Source: a bacterium (GTDB lineage: Bacteria > Babelota > Babeliae > Babelales > Vermiphilaceae). Taken from it: 64,000 bases of DNA. Positions 18,929-26,955 of the stretch are shown one piece after another. The position numbers and the translations under genes were made by a program. Each line of letters begins with the position of its first letter. Position 1 is the first letter of the stretch. Location of the stretch: NCBI GenBank assembly GCA_016699125.1, contig CP064961.1, positions 124,001 through 188,000 of the forward strand. Direction: 5' to 3'. The notes under the pieces are model-generated. The model was not told the origin of the DNA. It searched no databases and worked only from the letters and a program-made list of their open reading frames with translations.

Positions 18929-19522
18929 ATGGGTAAAAAGCTACTCGTAATAGTTTTGATTGGCCCGGTTGTTATACCGATTACTTTTCAGGCATATAAC
19001 CGAAGAGTGGTTGAAGATGCTTTAAATCTTGCTGTATCGATCACTTCAGATTCTTGCCAGTCCGAAGCATGGTTTAGAGAGATTTCAAAGCTAATGATTG
19101 GCAAGGGATTTGATTTGCAAAAGATGGAAGATTTATCATTAGATCAGTATCTGCGGTTCTGTTTAACTCATCGTAAAACAGAAATGGTGAATATGTTGAA
19201 TTCGGGGTTCCGAAAATTAGAGGGCTTTGAAGATAGTAAAAATGAAATTAAGGTTGCTGTAGAAAAGGGTATAGAAGAACGTATCACGAAAGAACGTTCT
19301 GATGAGTGTAATGTTGAAAAATTTACCAACATAAAAAGTGAAGTATTAAAAGAGGCTAAAGCCGGTGCGGCGGATTATCAGCAAAAGAATTCATTTATAG
19401 TTTGGTTTTGGAGTTGGGGAACATATTTTGGGTCTGCATATTACAGTGGTGTTTTGAATGCGTATCGTAGGGATCATGGACAAGCGACAGCTTTGAAAGA
19501 TAGCCAAAAGGCCAAGGTGTGA
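18929..19522 (+). CDS. exported protein, tandem paralogue a
   Basis: ATG 18929 with GGTGGAG ahead of it is preferred over GTG 18920. Signal peptide LLVIVLIGPVVIPITFQA, then a helical domain. It is a paralogue of the gene at 19656: both have a D-(S/T)-CQS motif after the signal, then IK(S/N)EVL(K/R)-AKAG, a hydrophobic YFG(S/F)AY patch and a V-NAYRR(D/S)H motif near the C-terminus. Function unknown. Confidence 0.75.
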   Translation: MGKKLLVIVLIGPVVIPITFQAYNRRVVEDALNLAVSITSDSCQSEAWFREISKLMIGKGFDLQKMEDLSLDQYLRFCLTHRKTEMVNMLNSGFRKLEGFEDSKNEIKVAVEKGIEERITKERSDECNVEKFTNIKSEVLKEAKAGAADYQQKNSFIVWFWSWGTYFGSAYYSGVLNAYRRDHGQATALKDSQKAKV

Positions 19523-19655
19523 ACCAAACGAATTGCAATTATGTGAAATTATTGCTTTTATGCGAGGTAAATTGGATAATTGACGTACGGTTGCGAGGTT
19601 GTACTACGATTAAAGATGGCGTAGTTAAGCTTTGAGAAGGTGAAAGAGGAAGTTT

Positions 19656-20264
19656 ATGAATAATCTTTTAAAAACAGTAATTTTTATTAATCTAATTGTT
19701 GTTTCTGCGATTTTTCAGGCAAACGATCAGGTAGTACCAATGTATGATGATGTCGATGTAGTCGTCCGTATCGGGTTCCAGGCAGATGATCGGTCAGTAT
19801 TGCTGCTCGATTTCTATAGTGCTTTTGACACATGTCAGTCGGGCGATTTTTTTCGATCGAATTTAAATCTAAAAATTGCTGCTGGGGAATCTATTGAAAA
19901 AATCGAAGCTACCTCTATCGTAGAGGATGTGCGGCGTTGTATGCAACATGAGGCAAAAAAAATCTATCCGAACGACGCTGCCGGAAGAAAATTGGTGAAT
20001 GAACTGATCATGAATGAAAAGCTTGATAAAAAGAAGTTGGAAGAACTTGCGGGTATAAAAAATGAAGTATTGCGAAAGGCTAAAGCTGGTATTGCAGAGT
20101 ATCCCACCATGCATCCATTGATAGCTGAGTTTTTAATGTTGTGTGGTTACTTTGGGTTTGCATATGGTAATGGTGTTTCGAATGCCTATCGCAGGTCCCA
20201 CAAAAAAGCTTATATTCTCCTAAGGCCTCTTTCTTTTATATCAGGTCAAAGTTTAGAACGCTAA
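19656..20264 (+). CDS. exported protein, tandem paralogue b
   Basis: Signal peptide TVIFINLIVVSAIFQA, then the same motifs as its neighbour: DTCQSGDFF, IKNEVLRKAKAG, CGYFGFAYGNGVSNAYRRSH. Cys positions are partly shared, which hints at disulfides in a periplasmic or outer-surface domain. AGAGGAAG lies seven bases before ATG 19656. Its stop overlaps the stop of the convergent gene in the sequence CTAA. Confidence 0.75.
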   Translation: MNNLLKTVIFINLIVVSAIFQANDQVVPMYDDVDVVVRIGFQADDRSVLLLDFYSAFDTCQSGDFFRSNLNLKIAAGESIEKIEATSIVEDVRRCMQHEAKKIYPNDAAGRKLVNELIMNEKLDKKKLEELAGIKNEVLRKAKAGIAEYPTMHPLIAEFLMLCGYFGFAYGNGVSNAYRRSHKKAYILLRPLSFISGQSLER

Positions 20265-20569
20265 TCTTTTAGTATCAAAAAATCAAAAGATGCAGCACCA
20301 ACAAGACCCCATGCCATTAAATGTCCAAATGGGTATGTATTGTTTGCTAAAAGCGAAAGCGTTGTTCCTGTACCAATAGATGTTGCAAGTATGTGTAAAA
20401 TAACAGGATTATGTGGCGTGCGACACAGCTGAAAGAGAGCAGCGACAGTTACTAATGAGACTGTGCACAGGTCAGTTTTTAGCGGTGGATTGGGCAAAAA
20501 CATACACTGTGCATTGCCAAACGATATAATCAGTCCGAAGATAATGAGGTATTTTTTTGAAAAATTCAT
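20261..20569 (-). CDS. small exported/membrane protein
   Basis: 102 residues with a signal peptide (MNFSKKYLIIFGLIISFGNA) almost identical to that of the next gene upstream, then hydrophobic segments near 35-50, 57-72 and 80-98. AGGA precedes ATG 20569. The mature part is unrelated to its neighbour by eye. Confidence 0.65.
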   Translation of the reverse strand: MNFSKKYLIIFGLIISFGNAQCMFLPNPPLKTDLCTVSLVTVAALFQLCRTPHNPVILHILATSIGTGTTLSLLANNTYPFGHLMAWGLVGAASFDFLILKD

Positions 20570-20584
20570 TTTGTATTCCTTGAG

Positions 20585-20992
20585 CTATATTTTTGCGGCT
20601 TTTATCACTGATTGGAACATGAACCAATTCAGTGCTGTATGAAGGGTAATAGCTCCGGTGGGTATGAAGAAATAGGATAAAGCATTCTTAGCTGAGCTTT
20701 TAATATTATTCTCTGTACAGCTGTTAACAATAAAGGCATACAGAAAAAATGCGGTGCCAGTCGAAAGTGCCAATCCTATCTGCATCTGCCAAAAAGAGTT
20801 GTTGACAAAAGTCTGTCCGATCTGTGCAAGGGCCTGTAGCTGATTATTATCATTCAAGTTAAAATTGGTAAAGTTAAAGTTGTTCAGCTTGCTTGAATTC
20901 ATAAAATTTTCGACGTTTTTAGTCAACCCGCCCCGCACATTGCCAAACGATATAATAAGCCCAAAAAAAATAAAATATTTTGAAAAATTCAT
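20585..20992 (-). CDS. small exported/membrane protein
   Basis: The real start is ATG 20992 (MNFSKYFIFFGLIISFGN), preceded by GGGCAG; the longer frame upstream lacks a signal. After the signal comes an Asn-rich stretch (LNNFNFTNFNLNDNN) and two hydrophobic helices. Separated by 15 bases from the next gene, so the pair is one transcript. No family recognised. Confidence 0.65.
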   Translation of the reverse strand: MNFSKYFIFFGLIISFGNVRGGLTKNVENFMNSSKLNNFNFTNFNLNDNNQLQALAQIGQTFVNNSFWQMQIGLALSTGTAFFLYAFIVNSCTENNIKSSAKNALSYFFIPTGAITLHTALNWFMFQSVIKAAKI

Positions 20993-21107
20993 ACACTGCC
21001 CTGCTGGTTGTTGTTGAAAACATAAAATTATTAATGACATATTGTAAATTGATTATAAAAAAAAGCAAGATATTCATTATGTTCAATGAAAAATGTTCTA
21101 TTTTTGA

Positions 21108-22253
21108 TTACTCTGCTGAAAGCAGTGAAATAAATCTGATGCTACTTGTCTGTGTTACTATTCCTGCTGCATTCATTATCTGAACTGGCTCATTGTTCAA
21201 AAAACATTCAAATAACTGCTGATAGGTTGTGATGCCGGCAAATCTCTCATGCAGGCTGCATTCATACACATAGCCACGACCGCCATGATAACCAGCAGCT
21301 TCGATGAGTTTACTGTTTTCAATGTCTGAAACAATCATAACATGCCCTTGCACCCAGATGATGTCACCGTTTTGAAGGTTTTCGTAGTTGGTTACTTCTT
21401 TACCTTCTGACCCGATCAGTTTTGATACCTTCCATGGAAAATTGATTCCTGCAGTTTGGGCAATCCGCCACACCAGTCCTGAGCAGTCGTAACCGGTATA
21501 CATTTCTGTCTGTTTGTGTCGGTGCCACACGTCTGAGTCGAGCCAATAATCAGCTTTTTCATGAGCTTCAATGTAGCTGCATCCGCCCCACACATACGCA
21601 ACGATGCCAGCCTCTTTTTGGGCTGCTGCGTGTTGGATAAGATGTCTTAAAATGCCAAGAAATAAAGCTCGTGTCGTTCGTTTGTCCCGTTTTTCAACCA
21701 GAACTGCATCGGCTTTATTGATGTATTCGATCGATATTTTTTCTAGTTCAAACTGTGGAATGTAACATGCATAACTTTCTTGTGTATCACATTCTGGCGC
21801 TCGTACGAACCGCGTGCCAACTGAAAAACCGTTCCATGGCGTTATTAAAACAAGATTTTTTTGATTTTTGCGTAAATCTGGAATCGCTTTCATGAGCGAA
21901 GGGCTTAGGTCACGTAGCGGTTTGATAGCATTTTTTTTGACCCACATGGTTGAATAAGGCTGTCCGGTGTATTCATCAAATCCATAAATACATCTGTCGT
22001 AATCTATTTTTACTGCCTCGGCCCATCCGTAGCAACAGTCAACCAGTTCACCAAAAAGTCCTTGATTTGCTCGCCTGCAACTTACATCTTGTCCTGCAAT
22101 GGGAGCGTCGTAACAGAATGGAAAATGACTGCTCATGTCGATGACCGGTTTGACAATGACTGCTTTGATATTTGCGTAATCGATCGACTCGGTGACTAAG
22201 CGCAACAATCCAACACATAATGCTGTTATCATGCCGCTTTCTTTGAGTTTCAT
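21108..22253 (-). CDS. NlpC/P60 family cysteine peptidase, exported
   Basis: Cell-wall endopeptidase fold. The C-terminal domain has YVWGGCS (220-226), the catalytic Cys257 in YDCSGLVWR, His304 in QGHVMIVSD and a third polar residue in EAAGYHGG, so the triad looks intact. The 200-residue N-terminal part with many Cys is probably a substrate- or wall-binding region. About 30 residues separate YVWGG from DCSGL, more than the usual ten. ATG 22253 is preferred: GGAGATTG lies just upstream and a hydrophobic segment follows. Likely role: cutting peptide bonds of peptidoglycan, its own or a host's bacterial prey (inference). Confidence 0.85.
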   Translation of the reverse strand: MKLKESGMITALCVGLLRLVTESIDYANIKAVIVKPVIDMSSHFPFCYDAPIAGQDVSCRRANQGLFGELVDCCYGWAEAVKIDYDRCIYGFDEYTGQPYSTMWVKKNAIKPLRDLSPSLMKAIPDLRKNQKNLVLITPWNGFSVGTRFVRAPECDTQESYACYIPQFELEKISIEYINKADAVLVEKRDKRTTRALFLGILRHLIQHAAAQKEAGIVAYVWGGCSYIEAHEKADYWLDSDVWHRHKQTEMYTGYDCSGLVWRIAQTAGINFPWKVSKLIGSEGKEVTNYENLQNGDIIWVQGHVMIVSDIENSKLIEAAGYHGGRGYVYECSLHERFAGITTYQQLFECFLNNEPVQIMNAAGIVTQTSSIRFISLLSAE

Positions 22254-22457
22254 GCAATCTCCTCTGTTAATCTTTTGCAGTATCATAGCAATACTGTTTC
22301 AAGGTTGTAAACCATTAGTTTCAGATGAAAAAGTCAAAAATAGGTTTTTGTTTTATGATCGTTGTTTTTTTTGCTATTTTTGTTTTTTCTTTTTTTTTTA
22401 AATGATTGTGCGAATTTTATTTCATGCTCGTTGTTTTTTTGTTTTTAATAGTTATGT

Positions 22458-22688
22458 GTTTTTTGTGGAGGGTTATGCACGAAACCCTCCACGCAGCCCG
22501 TGCAACCTGTGCAGGTTGATCGCTTCATTAACGCCGAATATGCGACCTGACTACTTTGTATTCAGATTGCATGACGGCTGCTAAGGTCGACTCTTTCTTG
22601 ATGTTAAAAAAGTATGTTTATGTGTCTGGTGGCAATCTTTCTTGATTTAAAATGAGGTATAAAATCCGAAGAAGGTGGATGTCCGAAT
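22458..22688 (+). repeat. MITE-like repeat, copy 1 (3' truncated)
   Basis: Starts with the 17-base end GTTTTTTGTGGAGGGTT, followed by hairpin A (ggagggtt...aaccctcc, 22467-22490) and hairpin B (caacctgtgcaggttg). The copy stops after the GGTGGATGTCCGAA block and lacks the right half. The T-rich 55 bases before it are also repeated before copies 2 and 3. Confidence 0.8.
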
Positions 22689-22728
22689 TTTGTTTCATGA
22701 TCACTGTTTTTTTTGTTTTTAAAGTTGT

Positions 22729-23040
22729 GTTTTTTTGTGGAGGGTTATGCACGAAACCCTCCAACCCGCCCCGTGCAACCTGTGCAGGTTGACCGCTCCA
22801 TTAACGCCGAATATGCAACCTGACTACTTCGTATTCAGATTGCATGACGGCTGCTAAGGTCGACGCTTTCTTGATTTAAAAAAAGGTATAAAGATTAAAA
22901 ATCCGATGAAGGTGGAGGTCCGAAGGCGATGCAGCGAATGAAATGAGCGAAGCGCCAAGTTCACCTGCAATAAAGCATTCAACCTGCAAGGTTGTGCTGG
23001 GTGGGTTGGAGGGTTGGGCACGCAACCCTCCGCAAAAAAC
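22729..23040 (+). repeat. MITE-like repeat, copy 2 (complete)
   Basis: 312 bases bounded by GTTTTTTTGTGGAGGGTT and AACCCTCCGCAAAAAAC, which are near-perfect inverted copies. Inside, the order is hairpin A (22739-22762), hairpin B (22776-22791), a middle segment with GCGATGCAGCGAATGAAATG, hairpin B' (22980-22994) and hairpin A' (23008-23031). No open frame here looks like a protein; a Cys/Pro-rich frame on the minus strand is a by-product. Confidence 0.85.
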
Positions 23041-23166
23041 ATGTATCTACTTATTAAGATTGATAAATCTTTTCAAAGCTATGTTTGTTTTTTCTTCTTT
23101 TTTCTTTTTTTAGTGATTGTGTAAGTTTTATTTCATGATCACTGTTTTTTGTCTTTAAAGTTATGT

Positions 23167-23467
23167 GTTTTTTATGGAGGGTTATGCATGAAACCCTCCA
23201 ACCCGCCCCGTGTAACCTGTGCAGGTTGATCGCTTCATTAACGCCGAATATGCGACCTGACTACTTCGTATTCAGATTGCATGACGGCTGCTAAGGTTAC
23301 TTTTTGCTTGATTTAAAAAAAGTATGAAATCAGATGAAGGTGGATGTCCGAAGGCGATGCAGCGAATGAAATGAGCGAGGCGCCAAGTTCACCTGCAAAA
23401 AAGCCGGTCAACCTGCAAGGTTGTGCAGGCTGCGTGGAGGGTTGGGCACACAACCCTCCGCAAAAAC
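23167..23467 (+). repeat. MITE-like repeat, copy 3 (complete)
   Basis: 301 bases, same structure as copy 2 with scattered substitutions (for example GTTTTTTATGGAGGGTT at the left end and one A fewer at the right). Compensating changes keep the end hairpins paired. With copies 1 and 2 it fills most of the 22.3-23.5 kb gap, which holds no gene. Confidence 0.85.
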
Positions 23468-24176
23468 GTTATATTGAATAGAAAGAAAATGAGATCATAA
23501 AATAGTTACATGCACTACTTTATTATTCCTAGCGATCTAAGAACTGAATATCCAAGCGCAACAACACCAGAACCGTACATTATAACTATCCCTCTATTTT
23601 CTACAGACTCTCTTTGTCTTTGGTTATACTCTTTTAGTCTCTGTTCGGTACTTGATGCGATAATTTCCAAAAGGTTTTTTCCTTTTGATGCTGCTTGAAT
23701 GATAGTGTACAGATCTTGATCATTAATGAGTTCTGGTCCTTCGCTTATCATTCTTAAAATCTCTTGCTGTTGGCCAGCTGCATCCAATGTTTTTGCATGA
23801 GCAATGCTATCATGATAAAATTTCAAACGATTTTCGTATGCTTGATCATTCATTATTCCGGGACAGTATAGATTTTCTACGCCTTCTAAAAGTCTTTCTA
23901 TTTCTGTGATATCATTCAAATAGTTATGTAGTCTTTTCTGCTCTGCTTTTGTTTTTGATACAAAGATAAGATCTTGGGCATAAAGTCTTTCATCTTTTTT
24001 TATGGTAATCTCATTATAATAGTTTTTGTCACTATACTTTTGATAGGCAATAGCTTCGTATTCTTGTGCGTGCGTAGCTAAGGTGTGTCCTCAATTTGAA
24101 ATGAGGTAATGACGTTGCATTTTTACTACAAAATGATAAGTTTTTTTGTATCAGAAATCAGCAACGAGGATGAGCA

Positions 24177-24425
24177 ATGGTACGTCGAGTTATTACAGAC
24201 GGTATTTGGTCACAACTAGAAGAGATACTATGTAAGCATGGATGCCACCTGTGGGGCAATGAGCGGAATATAATGGAAGCAATTCTTTGGAAATTGCGGA
24301 CTGGAGGACCATGGAGGGATATTCCATCCGAATTTTGTCCGTGGCAAACAGCATTTAATCGATTTAATCGTTGGTCAAAAAAAGGGCTATGGGAAGGTTT
24401 TTTTTATGCTACGAAAAGAAGTTGA
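24177..24425 (+). CDS. IS5-family transposase, OrfA part
   Basis: 82 residues forming the N-terminal helical domain (WSQLEEIL, RTGGPWRDIPSEFCPW, FNRFNRW) common to IS427-type transposases. The frame runs over a T8 tract (24398-24405) and stops at 24425, 20 bases into OrfB. A start signal GAGGATGAGC precedes ATG 24177. Confidence 0.88.
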   Translation: MVRRVITDGIWSQLEEILCKHGCHLWGNERNIMEAILWKLRTGGPWRDIPSEFCPWQTAFNRFNRWSKKGLWEGFFYATKRS

Positions 24426-24939
24426 TAAAGAATGGGTATTCGCCGACGGAAGTTATGTTAGAGCTCACCAACATGCGACTGGAGCTCAGCGTGGTCAAGA
24501 GCGAGCAATTGGAAGATCCGCTGGTGGACTTACTACAAAGATTCATATGTGCACCGATGCGCATGGAAATCCGCTCAATTTTAAAATCACTGGGGGTCAA
24601 GTGCACGACGCAAAGGTTGCAAACGAATTAATCGATCTGGCCGAAGGAGCAGAATATTTTATCGCTGACAAAGGCTATGATGCTGATAGTATTCGTATTT
24701 ATGGACGGACAAAAGGGATGCAAGTAATTATACCAAAAAGAAAAAATAGCACTGGGCTAAATCCAGAATTTGATCCTCATTTATATAAAAATCGGCACGT
24801 AGTTGAAAATCTTTTTGCACGACTCAAGCATTTTCGCGGCATTGCTATGCGTTTTGAAAAACTTGCTAGAAACTTTCAATCTATGCTTTACATCGCATCT
24901 ATGCACATATGGTTGAAGCTTTTATGCCCTGCTAATTAA
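24406..24939 (+). CDS. IS5-family transposase, OrfB catalytic part
   Basis: DDE nuclease domain: first Asp in VFADGSYVRAH, second Asp in FIADKGYDAD, Glu in HVVENLFARLKHFRG. All three acidic residues are present, so the element may still be active. OrfB can be made by a +1 shift or transcript slippage at the T8 tract, or by restart at ATG 24406, which directly follows that tract. Confidence 0.9.
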   Translation: MLRKEVDKEWVFADGSYVRAHQHATGAQRGQERAIGRSAGGLTTKIHMCTDAHGNPLNFKITGGQVHDAKVANELIDLAEGAEYFIADKGYDADSIRIYGRTKGMQVIIPKRKNSTGLNPEFDPHLYKNRHVVENLFARLKHFRGIAMRFEKLARNFQSMLYIASMHIWLKLLCPAN

Positions 24940-25002
24940 ATTGAGGACACACCTTAGTGATATGGTTGTTGTCAGCAAAATGATATTTTTTAAATTGAAC
25001 AT

Positions 25003-25327
25003 ATGTGTCTCCATGATTTTTTAATTTTTTTGAAATACGGTATTACAATATTTATTGATTTAAATATTTCATAAAAATATAAATCTGTCAATTATTAATG
25101 AAAAACTGTTCAAAGCTATAAATATGTCTTTCTATTTGAAATATATATCTATTCACTGATTAAGCGGTCGTTTTGCAAAGAATCCTGAAAAAAATGATCC
25201 ATAAGGATAGCGCACCTAGGATATAATCAATTCTATTGATTACCGTGGTATGAATATGTATAGTCTATATTTTTGAAGTAGTGTAGATTGTTATAAATCT
25301 ACGATAATCAATAAATAGGGTAAAAAT
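25003..25327. other. AT-rich intergenic region
   Basis: No gene. It contains the ribosome site of the split gene (minus strand, near 25009-25012) and, just ahead of the next gene, a 7-bp inverted repeat GTAGATT / AATCTAC (25283-25302) that could be an operator or a leader hairpin. Confidence 0.4.
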
Positions 25328-26800
25328 ATGCAGAATAAAACATTTTATTTTGGTATAGTTCATATGTTTTTTGTATCACCTTCTTTGTGTATGTTTGAAG
25401 AGCCAGTAGGCTGCATGTTTAAAATGGTAGAAGAAAAACGATATCAAAGGAAATGGGATCAGCGGAATCATGATCATTTTACATTTGTCATTTCTAATTG
25501 TGGCAACATAAATAAAAACTATGCCGAACGTTTTAATGATAGAGAGAAAGGACAGGCGTCTTTCACGTATCTGGCAAATCAGGTGGGAAGGACGAACATA
25601 AAAAATAAGCCTGTTATATATTCATTCATTGATGGTTTTGCGAACCACTTCAATTATTTTCCCAATAGGCTTTTTGTTGGATTTAAGGAAACAAGAGAAT
25701 ATTTTACTGGGAGGATTTTACATAACAATGCTGATCGAAGCCCTCAAGAAGATAATGAGAGCATATTTCATCAGCACTCACCTCTCAGTAGAAAAATGAA
25801 GGGTGCGCTTGCATCACTATATCTTGTTGCATTACTGAGACCACAGCTGCCATTGAAGGGGGAAGCTAAAATTGCGATACTGTTTGATAGGATTGATCAG
25901 GAAACTGGGGAAGAAAAAACAGGCCTTGAACGCTTTTTTGTAGCAAACGATGCACCGGTTAAAGGTTGGTATTTCAGATTCAAAAAGGTTAAAACGGAAA
26001 TATTGGATGAACGTTTATATAATAAACAGAATAAAAATGTAAAACTATTCAATGAAGAGGAAATAGAGTCCTTATGTGTTGAACCTGATATGGAAGAGCA
26101 AACGGAAGATCAAAATTTTTCTGAGCAAGTTGCAAAGGTAGAAATCCAAGAAAATAACAAACAAAAAGTTGAAATGCTTGCGGATATTTTTGAATTGTTA
26201 CAAGAATGCTCAACAGACAGAGGTTTTTTAAATTTTCTCCGACATGAGCAAAATCTTATACTCGACGTTTTGAAAAAAGGACCCGAGTTTAACGCAACTG
26301 AATTAGAAAAACAGTCTTTTTTATGGTCACTGGTCATGCTTGTTACAAAGTCAACTGATGAGCAGTATCAAAAAATGATTTTGAAAATTTTAAAAAAGAT
26401 TAGCAGTAGGAAGTTAGAGGTGGATCTTGCGGTAGAAGAAAAATTTAAACTTGATCAGCTTGATAACCTTATTCAGGTTGAAAATATTGACGATATCAAG
26501 ATTATAAGTGACTTTCTTCAAGCTGAAGAGGTTAAGGATGAAGAGGTCGAAAAGCTATTAGAGTTACCGGCTGCCAAGCATGTGGAGCCAGGTGGTAATG
26601 GCGCACCAGCTGATCAACTTAATCAAGTTGCTCAAGGTTTAACTACAGATGGAAATGGTCAATCAACTGGCGCTGCTACAACTCCTGAAAATCCTCAAAG
26701 TCCGTCCGAGCAGCCACCTTCATTATGGAAATGGTTTTTGCAAGCGCCAGTTCGTTTCTGGAAGTGGTTAATGAGTCGCTTTTCTGAGCTATCTTTTTGA
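25328..26800 (+). CDS. exported protein with linker and aromatic tail
   Basis: 490 residues. A weak leader (FGIVHMFFVSPSLCMF) is followed by a mixed domain to about residue 230, a long charged helical region (to about 425), a Gly/Gln/Pro/Ser/Thr-rich linker (430-465) and a short Trp/Phe-rich tail containing SLWKWFL and FWKWLMSRF. The same layout is seen in the 763-residue protein at 40382. No known family. It ends in a strong terminator. Confidence 0.75.
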   Translation: MQNKTFYFGIVHMFFVSPSLCMFEEPVGCMFKMVEEKRYQRKWDQRNHDHFTFVISNCGNINKNYAERFNDREKGQASFTYLANQVGRTNIKNKPVIYSFIDGFANHFNYFPNRLFVGFKETREYFTGRILHNNADRSPQEDNESIFHQHSPLSRKMKGALASLYLVALLRPQLPLKGEAKIAILFDRIDQETGEEKTGLERFFVANDAPVKGWYFRFKKVKTEILDERLYNKQNKNVKLFNEEEIESLCVEPDMEEQTEDQNFSEQVAKVEIQENNKQKVEMLADIFELLQECSTDRGFLNFLRHEQNLILDVLKKGPEFNATELEKQSFLWSLVMLVTKSTDEQYQKMILKILKKISSRKLEVDLAVEEKFKLDQLDNLIQVENIDDIKIISDFLQAEEVKDEEVEKLLELPAAKHVEPGGNGAPADQLNQVAQGLTTDGNGQSTGAATTPENPQSPSEQPPSLWKWFLQAPVRFWKWLMSRFSELSF

Positions 26801-26839
26801 AAAATAGTAGGTTATAAAAAATGTCGTTAAATAGATGAG

Positions 26840-26886
26840 AGGAGCAGTTGCAGGTTGTATTTGTGTCTGTAACTGCTCCTTTTTTT
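26840..26886 (+). terminator. intrinsic terminator
   Basis: Stem ggagcagttgcag / ctgtaactgctcc (13 bp, one G-U pair), then T7. Confidence 0.92.
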
Positions 26887-26913
26887 GTAGGTGGATGTAC
26901 ATTTTTAAAAAAC

Positions 26914-26923
26914 ATGATACAAT
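26914..26923 (+). promoter_or_regulatory. extended -10 promoter
   Basis: ATGATACAAT, an extended -10 (TGnTACAAT) 33 bases before the next start. The identical decamer precedes gatC and the gene at 53703. No good -35 is seen. Confidence 0.6.
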
Positions 26924-26955
26924 AGAAAATTGTTTTGTTTTTTAAAAATGGTTCA

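Larger units (their letters stand above)
24081..24954 (+). mobile_element. IS5-family insertion sequence (IS427-like)
   Basis: 874 bases with perfect 17-bp terminal inverted repeats (AGGTGTGTCCTCAATTT at 24081-24097, its complement at 24938-24954), flanked by a TA duplication (24079-24080 and 24955-24956). Two overlapping transposase frames are on the plus strand. Ends, TA target and split transposase fit the IS427 group of IS5. Confidence 0.9.
23515..25002 (-). pseudogene. exported protein gene split by an IS5-family element
   Basis: Reading the minus strand from ATG 25002 gives MFNLKNIILLTTTISL, then the frame meets the IS at 24954. Removing 24081-24954 plus one copy of the TA duplication continues it as ATHAQEYEAIAYQKYS and on, without a stop, to 23515: 203 residues in all. 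The joined product has a textbook signal peptide cut at ATHA/QE, and GGAG lies six bases before the ATG. The C-terminal part (after the break) is helical and ends with one hydrophobic segment (IVIMYGSGVVALGYSVL). Without excision only a truncated peptide can be made. Function unknown. Confidence 0.85.

Noticed and set aside
22854..23042. A 62-codon minus-strand frame within repeat copy 2.
   Set aside because: It is produced by the repeat's hairpin ends, is not kept intact in the other copies, and has no ribosome site.
22458..23467. Possible CRISPR array.
   Set aside because: Three long units with differing spacing and no short regular repeat-spacer pattern; no cas gene nearby.
23515..23919. 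A separate 134-residue gene starting with TTG at 23919.
   Set aside because: The frame continues upstream without a stop to the IS border and across it, so the TTG is internal to the split gene.
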